NCBI GenBank assembly: GCA_905235505.1
Contig: CAJOMJ010000018.1
Location: 1-64,000 of the forward strand
Source of the DNA: Paludibacteraceae bacterium
Lineage (GTDB): Bacteria; Bacteroidota; Bacteroidia; Bacteroidales; Paludibacteraceae
DNA length: 64,000 nucleotides
Reading direction: 5' to 3'
Of the stretch, positions 23,867-33,966 are shown one piece after another. How positions within the stretch are numbered: the stretch's first letter is position 1; every line of letters begins with the position of its first letter. The notes under the pieces were generated by a model. It was given only the letters and a program-made list of their open reading frames with translations. It ran no database searches and had not been told where the DNA came from. A program made the position numbers and the translations under genes.

Positions 23867-23949
23867 AATTGTGATATTTATATTTGTTTGAATATTCTGT
23901 GCTAAGTATCAGTAAATACATCTGCATTTGTGACCTGCATACTTTTACG

Positions 23950-23960
23950 CTGCAAAGATA
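23950..23960 (-). promoter_or_regulatory. mdh promoter box TATCTTTG
   Basis: Read on the minus strand, the site is TATCTTTGCAG, the commonest Bacteroidetes -7 form. The leader to the mdh start is about 80 bases. Confidence 0.6.
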
Positions 23961-24072
23961 CGGCAATTTCCTTGAATACGGAAATATTTCTGTAATAATT
24001 TTGTTTCTACCCCTTGTGAATTTTATATATGCTTGTTATCTTGTCTGTAATATAAACAAAAGTGGCAATGAC

Positions 24073-24249
24073 CTATTGCAGTGCCTCTTTCATTTCGGTT
24101 TCAAGCCCTGTTAGTTGTTGTTGGCAGAACTTGATGAGTTGCTTGGCCTCTTTGGCTTTTTGCTTATACTCGTCGATGCCGAGAGCCTCGCCCTCCTCCA
24201 TAGACTGCACTATCTCTTCAAGTCTTTTTATTGCTTCGTCGTATGTCAT
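24073..24249 (-). CDS. xseB: Exodeoxyribonuclease VII small subunit
   Basis: This 58-residue protein reads MTYDEAIKRLEEIVQSMEEG followed by a second helix with KQKAKEAKQLIKFC. That is the two-helix hairpin of XseB, which binds the large subunit XseA of exonuclease VII. The short length is normal for the family. xseA is not in the window. The gene lies 43 bases after obgE and probably shares the adk-obgE transcript. Confidence 0.85.
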   Translation of the reverse strand: MTYDEAIKRLEEIVQSMEEGEALGIDEYKQKAKEAKQLIKFCQQQLTGLETEMKEALQ

Positions 24250-24292
24250 GATATTTGTTGATTAGAGTTTAGTGTTATAATATAGTCCGGTT

Positions 24293-25456
24293 TTATTCAT
24301 CCCAACCTATACCTTTGTATTTTGATAAATCCCAATCTTCATCCACTTCGTTGAGATAAATGGTATGTGGTTCGTCATCTTCATCTTCTTCATTATCGCC
24401 TTCCTCTTTCTCAATCTTCTTTATGTCGATAGGCATGTGGGAGATTTCTATCACCTGGTTGCTCTCTTTCTCAAGTTCTGCCCAGAGCATGTCTTTGAGA
24501 TGGTCTATACCAAGTCCGCTTACAGAAGAAATGAACACCGTGGAAACATCTTCAGGTAGCAGCTTCTTCATTTGCTCCATCATTTGTTCGTCAAGCATAT
24601 CGCATTTTGAAATAGCCAAGATGCGTTCTTTACTTAATAACTCGGGGTTGTATTTTTCGAGTTCTGAGAGCAGTATGTTGTAATCTTTCTTGATATCTTC
24701 CGAGTCGGCAGGCACCATGAATAGCAATACTGCGTTGCGCTCTATATGTCTGAGAAACCTTAGCCCCAACCCCTTGCCTTCAGCTGCCCCTTCTATTATT
24801 CCGGGTATGTCAGCCATACAGAAAGAGCGGTTGTCGCGATAACTTACTATCCCCAATTGGGGGGTGAGTGTGGTAAAGGGGTAGTCTGCTATCTCGGGTT
24901 TGGCAGCACTCACCACTGAGAGCAATGTGCTTTTGCCTGCATTGGGGAAACCTACAAGTCCTACATCTGCCAAGACCTTGAGTTGGAGAATAATGTTCTT
25001 CTCTATTGCAGGTTCTCCGGGTTGGGCATAGCGTGGTGCTTGATTGGTGGCAGTGCGGAAATTCCAGTTGCCTAAACCGCCTCTGCCGCCTTTGAGAAGA
25101 ATAATCTTTTGCCCGTGTTCTTTCACTTCACAAAGAAACTCTCCCGTATCACCGTCATAACATACTGTGCCAAGAGGTACTTGTATTATCTTGTCTTCAC
25201 CGTCTTTGCCAAAACTGCGACTCTCACCGCCATTGCCTCCGTTGGTGGCAAAGATATGCTTTTGGTATTTCAGGTGCAACAATGTCCAAAGATTACGGTT
25301 GCCCTCCAAAATGATATGTCCGCCTCTGCCTCCGTCTCCGCCATCCGGTCCTCCTTTGGGCACATATTTGGCACGATGGAAATGCATGCTGCCTGCGCCG
25401 CCCTTGCCCGAGCGACAGAAGATTTTCACGTAGTCAATGAAATTTCCTTGTGCCAT
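24293..25456 (-). CDS. obgE: GTPase ObgE/CgtA
   Basis: The glycine-rich Obg fold fills residues 1-160 ([22 protein letters not shown]). The G domain follows, with G1 [12 protein letters not shown]3 DIPGIIEGA and the ISKCD motif. The C-terminal tail is acidic, as usual for this family. Obg GTPases act in late 50S ribosome assembly and the stringent response. The gene begins 9 bases after adk, a conserved Bacteroidales operon. Confidence 0.95.
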   Translation of the reverse strand: MAQGNFIDYVKIFCRSGKGGAGSMHFHRAKYVPKGGPDGGDGGRGGHIILEGNRNLWTLLHLKYQKHIFATNGGNGGESRSFGKDGEDKIIQVPLGTVCYDGDTGEFLCEVKEHGQKIILLKGGRGGLGNWNFRTATNQAPRYAQPGEPAIEKNIILQLKVLADVGLVGFPNAGKSTLLSVVSAAKPEIADYPFTTLTPQLGIVSYRDNRSFCMADIPGIIEGAAEGKGLGLRFLRHIERNAVLLFMVPADSEDIKKDYNILLSELEKYNPELLSKERILAISKCDMLDEQMMEQMKKLLPEDVSTVFISSVSGLGIDHLKDMLWAELEKESNQVIEISHMPIDIKKIEKEEGDNEEDEDDEPHTIYLNEVDEDWDLSKYKGIGWDE

Positions 25457-25465
25457 ACTTACACA

Positions 25466-26035
25466 TTATAGATTGTCAATAACCTCTTCTATGCGGCTGA
25501 ATATCTCATCCACGGTTCCCATACCGTTCACAGGGTGATACTTGTCGAGTTGCTTGTAGTATGTTGATACTGCCTCCGTCTGATGGTGGTAAACCACAAG
25601 CCGTTTGCGTATGGTCTCAATGTTATCATCGGCTCTGCCTGACATCTTGCCGCGGTTGACCAGACGCTCAATAAGTTCGTCTTCATCAACATGCAGGTCG
25701 ATGAGATGAGCAGAAGTCTGTTTATGCTTGAGCATCTTCTCAAATTCGATTGCCTGGTTGAGTGTGCGGGGAAAACCGTCGAAAATAACGCCCGGAGTGT
25801 TATCCGGTAGATGCTCTAAATATTGGTCGATTAAACGGAGCATTATATCGTCTGATACAAGATTTCCTTGAGATATAATGGCGTCAATCTGTTGCCCGAA
25901 CTTGCTGCCTGTCGCTATTTCGCTACGAAGCAAATCACCTGTAGAGAGGTGCTGAAGTCCGTATTTCTTTACTATGTACTCGCTTTGTGTACCCTTGCCT
26001 GAACCCGGTGCACCGCAAAGAATAATGTTAAGCAT
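25466..26035 (-). CDS. adk: Adenylate kinase
   Basis: It catalyses ATP + AMP = 2 ADP. Features seen are the P-loop GAPGSGKGT near the N-terminus, the AMP-binding HLSTGDLLR, DGFPRT and the short-LID form RGKMSGRADD. I start at MLNIIL, giving 189 aa, the usual length. The longer version would need a TTG start beside the promoter box. Confidence 0.95.
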   Translation of the reverse strand: MLNIILCGAPGSGKGTQSEYIVKKYGLQHLSTGDLLRSEIATGSKFGQQIDAIISQGNLVSDDIMLRLIDQYLEHLPDNTPGVIFDGFPRTLNQAIEFEKMLKHKQTSAHLIDLHVDEDELIERLVNRGKMSGRADDNIETIRKRLVVYHHQTEAVSTYYKQLDKYHPVNGMGTVDEIFSRIEEVIDNL

Positions 26036-26055
26036 ATTGTTGTTTTGCAATTACG

Positions 26056-26066
26056 CTGCAAAGATA
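26056..26066 (-). promoter_or_regulatory. adk-obgE-xseB promoter box TATCTTTG
   Basis: The minus strand reads TATCTTTGCAGCG, 20 bases before the adk start. This position also decides the start codon of adk. Confidence 0.65.
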
Positions 26067-26128
26067 CAGCTTTTATTTCATATATATAAATTTTGAGAGA
26101 GAAAAACTATAATTTTCAATCTCTGCAT

Positions 26129-27610
26129 CTATAGGGTAACTCCGTTTTTGAAAATAGCTATCTCGTGGTAGCCGTTTTTCTCATTATTGGTAAGGTTGCC
26201 GTTGGCAATGTCGATGACGAAATCTATGAACCGTTGTGCGGTAGTCTCCATAGGCTCGCCTTCTGCTATCACGCCTGCATTGAAGTCAATCCAACCAGGT
26301 TTGTTGGCAGACAATGTGCTGTTGGTGCTTATCTTGGCAGTAGGTACGTATGTGCCGAAGGGTGTGCCTCTACCGGTGGTGAATAGCACCATGTGGCAGC
26401 CGCATGAAGCAAGGGCAGTACTTGCCACAAGGTCATTACCAGGGGCAGACAAGAGGTTGAGACCTTTGTGCTGCAGTCTCTCACCGTACTCCATCACTCC
26501 GCGCACAAGTGATTTACCGCATTTCTGCGTGCAGCCGAGAGCCTTGTCTTCAAGGGTGGAGATACCACCTGCTTTGTTACCAGGAGACGGGTTCTCACCT
26601 ACGGGTTCGCCGTGTGAAAGGAAATATTCTTTGAAGTTGTTAATAAGCGAGACAGTCTGCTCGAATAGTTCGGGTGTGGCACAGCGGTTCATCAGTATAG
26701 TCTCTGCACCGAACATCTCAGGCACTTCTGTGAGAACGGTTGTACCACCTTGCGCTACAAGCCAGTCACTGAGACAACCCAATAGCGGGTTGGCTGTTAT
26801 GCCTGAGAACCCGTCGCTGCCGCCGCATTTAAGCCCTATACGCAATTCGCTTACCGGCACTGCCACTCTCTCATCTTTTTGCATCTGCTGATATAACTCG
26901 CGTGCTATTCTGAGCCCTTCTTCCACTTCGTCACCATGCACTTTCTGCGATACCATGAAACGTACGCGGTCGTGGTCATAGTCACCGATGAAATGCTCAA
27001 ACACATCGGGCTGGTTGTTCTCGCAACCGAGTCCTACAACAAGCACGGCACCTGCGTTGGGGTGTAGCACCATGTCGCGCAGTATCTTCTTCGTATTCTC
27101 ATGGTCATCGCCGAGTTGGGAACAACCGTAGTTGTGGGGGAAAGCGAAGATGTTGTCAGCGCCTGTTTCCTCGCGCAGACGCTCTGCTATCTTCTGTATA
27201 ATGCCGTTCACGCAGCCTACGGTAGGTATAATCCACATCTCGTTGCGGATACCTACATCACCGTTTTTGCGCCTGTAACCCATAAAAGTGCGTTTCTCGT
27301 CAGGTATGTCAAGCACTACATCTTGCGGGTGATACTCGTAGGATAGCAGACCTGCAAGGTTGGTCTTGATGTTATGTTCGTTCATCCACGAGCCGGCTTT
27401 CTTGTCTTCGCGGGCATGACCGATAGGGAATCCGTATTTAATGATATTCTCCCCTTGCTGCAAGTCTGTGATGGCTATTTTGTGTCCTGCGGGCACATCT
27501 TCCAGAATAGTTATCTGCTTGCCGTCAATCAATATGACGTCGCCCTTGTGTTGCGGTTGAATGGCTACTACTACGTTGTCGGCGGGGTTGATTTTGAGAA
27601 TTGAAGTCAT
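26129..27610 (-). CDS. uxaA: Altronate dehydratase
   Basis: The full-length UxaA-type protein (493 aa) has an N-terminal SAF-like region (LEDVPAGHKIAI) and the large dehydratase domain with conserved cysteines (HNYGCSQLG, GLGCENNQ, LKCGGSDGFSG, ASCGCHMV). It converts D-altronate to 2-keto-3-deoxygluconate in galacturonate catabolism. Its pathway partner uxaB lies 35 kb away at the right end of the window. Confidence 0.93.
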   Translation of the reverse strand: MTSILKINPADNVVVAIQPQHKGDVILIDGKQITILEDVPAGHKIAITDLQQGENIIKYGFPIGHAREDKKAGSWMNEHNIKTNLAGLLSYEYHPQDVVLDIPDEKRTFMGYRRKNGDVGIRNEMWIIPTVGCVNGIIQKIAERLREETGADNIFAFPHNYGCSQLGDDHENTKKILRDMVLHPNAGAVLVVGLGCENNQPDVFEHFIGDYDHDRVRFMVSQKVHGDEVEEGLRIARELYQQMQKDERVAVPVSELRIGLKCGGSDGFSGITANPLLGCLSDWLVAQGGTTVLTEVPEMFGAETILMNRCATPELFEQTVSLINNFKEYFLSHGEPVGENPSPGNKAGGISTLEDKALGCTQKCGKSLVRGVMEYGERLQHKGLNLLSAPGNDLVASTALASCGCHMVLFTTGRGTPFGTYVPTAKISTNSTLSANKPGWIDFNAGVIAEGEPMETTAQRFIDFVIDIANGNLTNNEKNGYHEIAIFKNGVTL

Positions 27611-27645
27611 GGCATGTTCTGTATTAGGTGAATATATGAGTGTTT

Positions 27646-29856
27646 TTACTCTTCGTCCTCAAGTTGTGAGGAGACCTCATAACGGTTTTGCCCTTTATAG
27701 GCGGTGAGGTTGGATAGTGAGTCAGTAGTGATTGAGATTCGTTTGGGTGAGATGTCTTTTTGCTGTGTCAGGTAGCGCGTAAGAATAGCGTTGCGCATGT
27801 CAGCCTGTCGGAGAATTTGTTGCTGTAGCGAGTCGGTAGTGTAGTATTCAACGGCAGTGACAGTTATCTTGCCCTTCTTGCCGGTAAGTTCTTCTGCATA
27901 GCGTTTCAGACCAATGTCACCGGTGTTTATCTTTTGTATATTCTCAATGTCAAGCAGAGTGAGCGCACCTATAGCAGAGTTCTGCTGCTCATAGTAAGCC
28001 CGCTTGATGTTGAAGAGGGCTTGGTCCTCAATCGCTGATTTGAGGTTGAACTGTTGAACCATCACAAGACTGACGTTTTTCTGTTCGGTCATCATCTGTG
28101 CTATGAGGTCAAGTTTCTTGTATTGCTCCAGACTGATGTCAGGTTGAAGCAGGTCAACCGACATCTGAGTCAAGTCGCCTGCTTTTATACCGCTTGCTTG
28201 TGCCATGGCAACAAAAGGAGCAATAGTAGCTTTCACCAGAGTGTTGCCTATGGCACGACCGATAACTTTGTCAAGCGAGAACTTAGGTTCGTTCAGGTCG
28301 CCTTCCACCGGCACTTCCAATAGTATCTTGCCGCTCATGTCTGTCATAAGACCTATGGCAGATTTGAGCGGTACACTCTTAAACTCTGCGTCAGAACGAT
28401 TCTCCTTGCGCCCGAGTTTGAGGTCTGCTATCTCTATCTTCTGCATTCCGTCTATGATGCCGCCACTGATACTGTTGTCGCTCGTGAGAGAGAGAATACC
28501 TTGCTTTACCGGATATGCAAACAAGTCTTCCACCCATGGCGAGAGGTCTTTAAGTTGCACATTTCTGAGCATTGCCACCACACGGGCATCTTTCTTCTTG
28601 TAGTCGAGACTGCCCCGCCAGTTAAGCATCATACTCCCTCCGTCTGGCAGACTGCCGTTGAGGAGAATATGGTTCTGCCCGTTGTTACTGAGATTCTGTG
28701 CAGAGACATTTATTCCGCGTATCTTGTATGAGAATCTGCTTGAAAGAGTCTTGTCGGTTAAGTTGATTTGCGAATTGCGCAATGCCAGTTTGTTGACAGT
28801 AAGTTTCAGCGGCGTGGAGTTTGTCTGTGCAGGCACTTCTGTCTGAACGCTGTCTTCTTCTTGCTCTGACTCAGGAGAGGCAAGCAGACGGCTTAGTGTA
28901 TTGCCGTTATTGTCCCGAACAATACCGAGTATAACGCTGTCGATGGCTATACTGTCAAACTTAAGACTCATCGTCTTAGGCACGATGCTGCTTATACCTA
29001 TGCCTATTCTGCTCACTTCTGCCACGGTCTTGCGGTCGGTATCTCTAAGTTCAAGGTCTTCAACTTGTGCATTGCCTTGCACTTGCACTCCCATCACATC
29101 GTCCAAACTGCCGTGCGCCACTATATGTGCACCCAACCAACCGTCTATGCCGCCTGTCGAGATATGCTCTTGAATGACAGGCAGGAGAAAATGAAGGTCT
29201 ATATATTTCAAATCAGCGATTAGAGAGTACATGTTGCTTTGCATGTCGTATGCTCCGTTTAGCGTCACCTGCCCTGAGTTGTCGGGCAAATCGAACCTGA
29301 GTCCGGCATCTGTCTGCCCTGTTCCGAACTCTAAACCGGGCACATCGAGGCGGAGATGCTCAAAATCCCATTTCTGATTGTGTTTTTTGTCAGAATAAGC
29401 TATGTTGCCATTTCGAAGACGAATATCATTGAGACTGATACGCCAATTTGAAGAAGTTGCGGTTGTGTCTTCAGAGGCAAAACGCTGCGGCAGGTCGGAG
29501 AAATTGAAGCGTTGCCCGTCGTTCCACACATTGATGCAGAAATCGGACAGATGAATATGTCTGAGATAGACATGCTTGCCCAACAGTCGTGCAAGACTTA
29601 TGTTTACATAAAGTTCTTGCCATGAGGCGAAGGTGGCGGTATCCGCCTCGTCGGTTATCCTGAGATTCTTGATTCGCACATTACCCGTGAGGGCACTTAT
29701 GCTCAAACTGCCGATCTCCACTTCTCTGCCTATCCACTCTTCACTGTTCTTTTCTATCACCACCTTGGCTATCGGCGAAGCAACAAAACGCACAAGCAAG
29801 AGCAGCCCTATTATAACTGCCAAAATGATAATCAATACTTTCCAAGTCTTTTTCAT
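27646..29856 (-). CDS. DUF748 (AsmA-like) envelope protein
   Basis: A single N-terminal membrane anchor (VLIIILAVIIGLLLLVRF) is followed by a long periplasmic region of about 700 residues. This has the repeating beta pattern of AsmA/DUF748 proteins (IGSLSISALTGNVRIKNLRI near residue 50; DMSGKILLEVPVEGDLNEPKF near 545). Family members are thought to form grooves that move lipids between membranes or guide outer-membrane assembly. I start at MKKTWKV; the longer form begins with TTG. It follows the DUF6340 gene in one operon. Confidence 0.75.
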   Translation of the reverse strand: MKKTWKVLIIILAVIIGLLLLVRFVASPIAKVVIEKNSEEWIGREVEIGSLSISALTGNVRIKNLRITDEADTATFASWQELYVNISLARLLGKHVYLRHIHLSDFCINVWNDGQRFNFSDLPQRFASEDTTATSSNWRISLNDIRLRNGNIAYSDKKHNQKWDFEHLRLDVPGLEFGTGQTDAGLRFDLPDNSGQVTLNGAYDMQSNMYSLIADLKYIDLHFLLPVIQEHISTGGIDGWLGAHIVAHGSLDDVMGVQVQGNAQVEDLELRDTDRKTVAEVSRIGIGISSIVPKTMSLKFDSIAIDSVILGIVRDNNGNTLSRLLASPESEQEEDSVQTEVPAQTNSTPLKLTVNKLALRNSQINLTDKTLSSRFSYKIRGINVSAQNLSNNGQNHILLNGSLPDGGSMMLNWRGSLDYKKKDARVVAMLRNVQLKDLSPWVEDLFAYPVKQGILSLTSDNSISGGIIDGMQKIEIADLKLGRKENRSDAEFKSVPLKSAIGLMTDMSGKILLEVPVEGDLNEPKFSLDKVIGRAIGNTLVKATIAPFVAMAQASGIKAGDLTQMSVDLLQPDISLEQYKKLDLIAQMMTEQKNVSLVMVQQFNLKSAIEDQALFNIKRAYYEQQNSAIGALTLLDIENIQKINTGDIGLKRYAEELTGKKGKITVTAVEYYTTDSLQQQILRQADMRNAILTRYLTQQKDISPKRISITTDSLSNLTAYKGQNRYEVSSQLEDEE

Positions 29857-29878
29857 TTTTATTTGAACTTCTCTCAAC

Positions 29879-30921
29879 TTATCTCAATTCCTGTTCTTCT
29901 TTCTTGCGCTGTTCAAGTTCTCGTAGATAGAAGGTCATATTCACTTGTTGTTGTGCCGCATCGGCGGACTCCATTTTGCTGAAGGCCTCGATAGACAGAG
30001 TTTTGCCCACTTTATCGCTGCATTGATATCACCTGTTATCTCGTTCGCTACAGCGAGGTCTGCTGCGGAATATGCACAATTCTCCGTCAGGTTCTTCTGC
30101 TTCTTGCTTCCCGATTTGGAGAGGTCGTAGCATGACTGCCATAATTCAATAGCCTGCTCCCATCGGCGGTAGGTGAAATGGCGCATTGCTTCTTTCATGA
30201 GCGAATCGGTATTCTCGTACATGTATCTATCCACAGTCTCCCATTGCGGAATAAATTTCTTTGCGAACTGCTCGCCTGTATATTCCGCTACATCGAGTAG
30301 TGCTGTCTGACGGTCGGGCAACTGCTCGAGAGCCTCACTGCTGGTGCGCGACAGACTCTCCCAATAGAGAGTGTCAACATGAGTGAGAGTCGTAATCTGA
30401 CCGTTTCTGCGGGTGAGAGTCCAAGAACTGACTGCATATACTTCCAAATAAGCGTAGTAGTTATAGTTCACATCAAGATCTATCTCTTTGCGGTCGTAGA
30501 TGACGAGTCTGTCGAGCGAGAGAGCAGCATCTGCTTCGTAAGTGCTGCATAGCGAGTCCGTCTGAGGTCTTAAAAGACTGTTGCTCGCAAAGAAAGTGCC
30601 TGTTGCCTGCGACTTAACCACCAACCCGACGGATGAGAACAAACCGCTGAAATCAAACTGCTGTGTTGCAGCGAACAAACAACGGGTGGCAGCCTGACTG
30701 AGGTCGATACTTTCATTTCCCTTCACTGACCCGTAGGCAACAAGAGCATGACCGAAATCTTCGGGCTGCTGCACCGTATTATTGACTATCAGGAGGTCGC
30801 TCACGCCTTGGGGAAAAGTCTTCGCAGCCGGTCGAAGCACATCAAGTGTGGTATGCCATTGTTGCGCAAAAACACTGACAGACAACAATGATAACAGAAA
30901 TATAACGAAAGACTTCCTCAT
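29879..30921 (-). CDS. DUF6340-type exported protein with a frameshift near its end
   Basis: A signal peptide (FVIFLLSLLSVSVFAQ) is followed by a domain of unknown function with a helical repeat-like C-terminal part (TYRRWEQAIELWQSCYDL, CAYSAADLAVANEI). As it stands, the frame runs on to a stop at 29941 with an odd end (RPSAKWSPPMRH). One added A in the AAAA run near 30008 restores EAFSKMESADAAQQQ and a charged helix ending at 29879, which fits far better. The start is after the promoter box. Confidence 0.65.
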
Positions 30922-30937
30922 ACTTGCACTTATTTGC

Positions 30938-30948
30938 CTGCAAAGGTA
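30938..30948 (-). promoter_or_regulatory. Promoter box TACCTTTG for the DUF6340-DUF748 operon
   Basis: The minus strand reads TACCTTTGCAG, 16 bases before the chosen start. It rules out the longer N-terminus. Confidence 0.6.
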
Positions 30949-31000
30949 CAAAAATGTTTTCACAAAACAAAATGCAATTAGTTCGACAATTATGTCACTT

Positions 31001-31046
31001 GTAGAGACATCCGGTATACACAGCAGTCGTTCCCCTTAATGTCTCA
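31001..31046. repeat. Intergenic palindrome, type B (long loop)
   Basis: GTAGAGACAT and ATGTCTC arms enclose about 28 bases. It is a loose member of the dispersed palindrome family. Confidence 0.45.
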
Positions 31047-31150
31047 CAATAAGGCTTGACTCAACCTCTTTCAACCCCTCCGGCTACACCTATTGAACCA
31101 ATAAGCCCCTGCAAACTATTGATTTGCAAGGACCCGTGCATATTACTAAG

Positions 31151-31236
31151 TACCGCGAGTGGGACTTGAACCCACACAGCCGTTTCGGGCCAAAGGATTT
31201 TAAGTCCTTCGTGTCTACCGATTCCACCATCGCGGC
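31151..31236 (-). tRNA. tRNA-Leu (anticodon TAA)
   Basis: The minus strand folds into an 86-base class II tRNA. It has an acceptor stem of 5' GCCGCGA with 3' TCGCGGT, an anticodon stem AAGGA/TCCTT with loop CTTAAAA (anticodon TAA), a long variable arm and a T arm GTGGG/CCCAC with TTCAAGT. CCA is not encoded. Confidence 0.95.
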
Positions 31237-31252
31237 ATTCCGTTAGCGGCGA

Positions 31253-31260
31253 CAAAGGTA
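31253..31260 (-). promoter_or_regulatory. tRNA-Leu promoter box TACCTTTG
   Basis: It is a TAnnTTTG box on the minus strand, 16 bases before the mature tRNA 5' end. Confidence 0.6.
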
Positions 31261-31485
31261 GTGCAAGTTTTTGGAATATGCAAGGGGTTTTGATAAGTTT
31301 ATATATTTAAGAGGCTCAATTATAAATGGGAAAGTAATGTTCAAGTAAAAAAGAAAAAGTAAAAAAGCGCCGTACGATGTCCATGAGTGGATACGATAAT
31401 ATACGTTTCTGAAAGAAAGTATAAACCATTATTCAGTAGATAAATCTATTACTATCTCTCATAACTCTTTTAGTGCTTTTTTATT

Positions 31486-31508
31486 GAGACATGACGGTGT
31501 CGCGTCTC
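31486..31508. repeat. Intergenic palindrome, type A (inverted orientation)
   Basis: GAGACATGACGGTGTCGCGTCTC, with arms pairing over 10 bp with one mismatch. It lies in an otherwise featureless 270-base AT-rich gap between the tRNA and the HMA gene. Confidence 0.65.
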
Positions 31509-31529
31509 TACGCAAACCCATCCTACTCC

Positions 31530-31829
31530 TCATTGCTCTCGTACAATCTCTATCTTCCCGACAGGTTTCTTTATCTTGGCAAAAGCAGTCTTCAGTTGCA
31601 CCGTATCTGTCTTTGCCGGGTCCCATGTGAGGGTGACGGTCTGTTGCTCCTTGTTGATTCTCATGTCTTTAAGACCTTTCTCAAAGGCTATGTTGTCTTG
31701 AATACGTTTTACGCAGTTGTCACATGAGATCTCTACATGAAACACTGCTGTCACACGCTCAGCCTTTGGTTTGGCATACACCATGATTGATACGGCGAGC
31801 AATGCAATTAACAAAAGTTTTGTCTTCAT
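31530..31829 (-). CDS. Exported heavy-metal-associated (HMA) domain protein
   Basis: A signal peptide (about 1-19, ending MVYA) is followed by one HMA domain in which the metal-binding pair is CDNC rather than CxxC with varied spacing. The rest of the ferredoxin-like fold is present (QQTVTLTWDPAKTD). It lies 6 bases after a TonB-dependent receptor. Such a periplasmic protein would bind a soft metal such as copper and hand it on. Confidence 0.85.
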   Translation of the reverse strand: MKTKLLLIALLAVSIMVYAKPKAERVTAVFHVEISCDNCVKRIQDNIAFEKGLKDMRINKEQQTVTLTWDPAKTDTVQLKTAFAKIKKPVGKIEIVREQ

Positions 31830-31835
31830 ATATAG

Positions 31836-33890
31836 TTACTCTTCTTTCTTTGCAAGATTCCAGCGGAACCCAAGGTATATCTTCCACCCGTTTATCGGAC
31901 CATACACCATTGAGGCGTCAAAATCCGTACCAAAAGGTTGGTCTGCTGCCACTACAGGATTCTTCTGCATGAAGTTGGTCATGTTCTCTGCCCCGAGATA
32001 TAGTGAGCAGGTGCGCCAGTATTTGGTAATCTGTGCCATTAGTTGCGGATACCACTGGTAGTTGCTTTCCCACAGAGGGTTTAAGGGGTCCGGGTCAGGC
32101 ATACGTCCTCCGCCGTTGAATTGTGCCGTTACATCAAACTGCCAGTGCTTGAGAGGCGTAGCATACGAGGTGGTTATCAGTCCTTTGAAGCGCGGAGTAA
32201 GAGGTTTCTCACGAAGTACACCGCCTATAGTCTGGCGCACATCGGTGTAACGGAAGGCTGCTGTAAGAGTCCAACCCCGCAGTATCTCCATCGATGCCTC
32301 TGCCTGAGCACTCTGTGCAAAAGAACGCCCGCCGTTCAAGTTGCTGAATATAACCTTGTAAGGGTCGCTGTCAAGGTCTGCAATCACGCAGTCGAAGAAG
32401 TTGGTGTAGTAGTACTCGAGCGAGAGTTGCAGTTCTTTGCTTTTGATCGGGATATAGAAAGTGGTGGAGACACCTGTATTGATAGCTTTTTCTTGATTCA
32501 CACCTTCTTCTGGCAGCACCCATTGTCTTGACGAGGGCAGGGCAAAAGCGTTGTCCGCTACAATGTTGGGAGAACGGTAACCCATGCCGACGGATGCACG
32601 TATGTTCCACCACTCCCACGGCGAGTAACGAATGTTCATTCGCGGAGTACAGAACACACCATACCGGCTTGAGTAGTCGAGCCGTACACCTGCCAACAGT
32701 GACAGGTTCTCCAACGCATGATAACTGTATTCTGCGAACACGCCGGGCGTGACTTCTTGTCGGGTAAGGTCTTGCATACCACTCTCCAAGTTCAATACTT
32801 CTGCATATCTGTCGTAGTTGACGGATAGACCGGTGGTCACCTTGTGCCCTTCTGCGGGTTCGATGGCAAAGAGGGCATTGAGATAGGCATTGGTCTGTGC
32901 CGCTTGCCACAGACGGTTGCCATAGGTGTTATGCTGGTTATGGTGCGAGAAGGCAGTAATGACACCTATAGACATCTCTTTCTCGTGGTCGATAACATAC
33001 CCGTTCTTCATGAACCCGTCCACACGCCACGTGCCGAGGTCAATCTGATATAGCGGCTCTGCTGGCTGTGTACGGGTGAAGAGGTTGCCGTTCTGCTGCC
33101 CTGCAAACCGCCTGTCGTACAGACCTCTGACGAGTATTCTGCCCGTGTATGCGCCTTTGGATATATCCCAGCGGTTGAGTATGTTGGCATTGTAACCCAT
33201 TGGCATGTCAAGAAATCCGTCTTTGTTCATATCCATATTCATTGGCAGCAACTGCCCGTGTGCAAGCAGGGCGGTGGAGACATCGGCTTTGTTTCCGTCT
33301 TCATCGGGTTGGGTTACCTGCCACCCGCCCGTGAGGTTAATCTCCGAATGAAGTTCGCTGTTGACCATGAGGTTGATGGCAAGCGGGTCTGCGGTTTTAG
33401 GCTTGAGATACTCTATGTTGATCTGACCTGTGGTGGCTTCATAGCCGTTGAGCACGGAGGCAGTACCTTTAGACACTTGTATCGACTCCATCCACGACCC
33501 TGGTATATACTCCAACCCGAACTGTTGGGCAAGTCCGCGAATACCCGGAGTGTTCTCTGTTAGCAGTTGCACGTATGTGCCTTGCAGACCAAGCAGACGT
33601 ATCTGTTTGGCTCCTGTAGCGGCATCGGAATATGCCACATCAACCGAGGCGTTGGTCTCGAAACTCTCTGATAGGTTGCAACATGCTGCCTTGCACAACT
33701 CAGTGGAGTTTATCTTCTGTGTGTCGAAAGCAGAGCTGCGGCTTTTCACTGTAGAGGCGCGACGGGCACTCACCGACACCTCCTGCAAGTTGAAATCTTG
33801 GGCGGAGAGAACCAATGTGTCCTGCTCTTGCGCCTGAATTGTAAGACACACTGATAACAGTATAATTGATAAAGGATAATAATGTTTCAT
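31836..33890 (-). CDS. TonB-dependent outer-membrane receptor, metal-linked
   Basis: The 684-aa protein has a signal peptide, a plug domain from about residue 35 (QEVSVSARRAS, IRLLGLQGTYVQLL, IQVSKGTASVLNGYEATTGQINIE) and a 22-strand-type barrel ending in KIYLGFRWNL plus a short charged tail. No carboxypeptidase-like N-terminal domain is present. It lies between a Cys/His-rich HYC protein and an HMA protein, so the cargo is probably a metal or metal chelate, most likely copper or zinc. That choice is inferred. Confidence 0.85.
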   Translation of the reverse strand: MKHYYPLSIILLSVCLTIQAQEQDTLVLSAQDFNLQEVSVSARRASTVKSRSSAFDTQKINSTELCKAACCNLSESFETNASVDVAYSDAATGAKQIRLLGLQGTYVQLLTENTPGIRGLAQQFGLEYIPGSWMESIQVSKGTASVLNGYEATTGQINIEYLKPKTADPLAINLMVNSELHSEINLTGGWQVTQPDEDGNKADVSTALLAHGQLLPMNMDMNKDGFLDMPMGYNANILNRWDISKGAYTGRILVRGLYDRRFAGQQNGNLFTRTQPAEPLYQIDLGTWRVDGFMKNGYVIDHEKEMSIGVITAFSHHNQHNTYGNRLWQAAQTNAYLNALFAIEPAEGHKVTTGLSVNYDRYAEVLNLESGMQDLTRQEVTPGVFAEYSYHALENLSLLAGVRLDYSSRYGVFCTPRMNIRYSPWEWWNIRASVGMGYRSPNIVADNAFALPSSRQWVLPEEGVNQEKAINTGVSTTFYIPIKSKELQLSLEYYYTNFFDCVIADLDSDPYKVIFSNLNGGRSFAQSAQAEASMEILRGWTLTAAFRYTDVRQTIGGVLREKPLTPRFKGLITTSYATPLKHWQFDVTAQFNGGGRMPDPDPLNPLWESNYQWYPQLMAQITKYWRTCSLYLGAENMTNFMQKNPVVAADQPFGTDFDASMVYGPINGWKIYLGFRWNLAKKEE

Positions 33891-33966
33891 GATTATTCGT
33901 AGGGTGAATATATTGTGTTGTCAAAAGAAAGTATAGGCATCTGTCTGCCGGCATCTTTCTTTGACC

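Noticed and set aside
23884..24265. Plus-strand reading frames between mdh and obgE
   Set aside because: They are antisense to xseB or to the mdh promoter region. The minus-strand XseB reading is clearly better.
31837..33890. SusC-type polysaccharide receptor
   Set aside because: There is no SusD partner and no N-terminal carboxypeptidase-like domain. The neighbours are metal-binding proteins.
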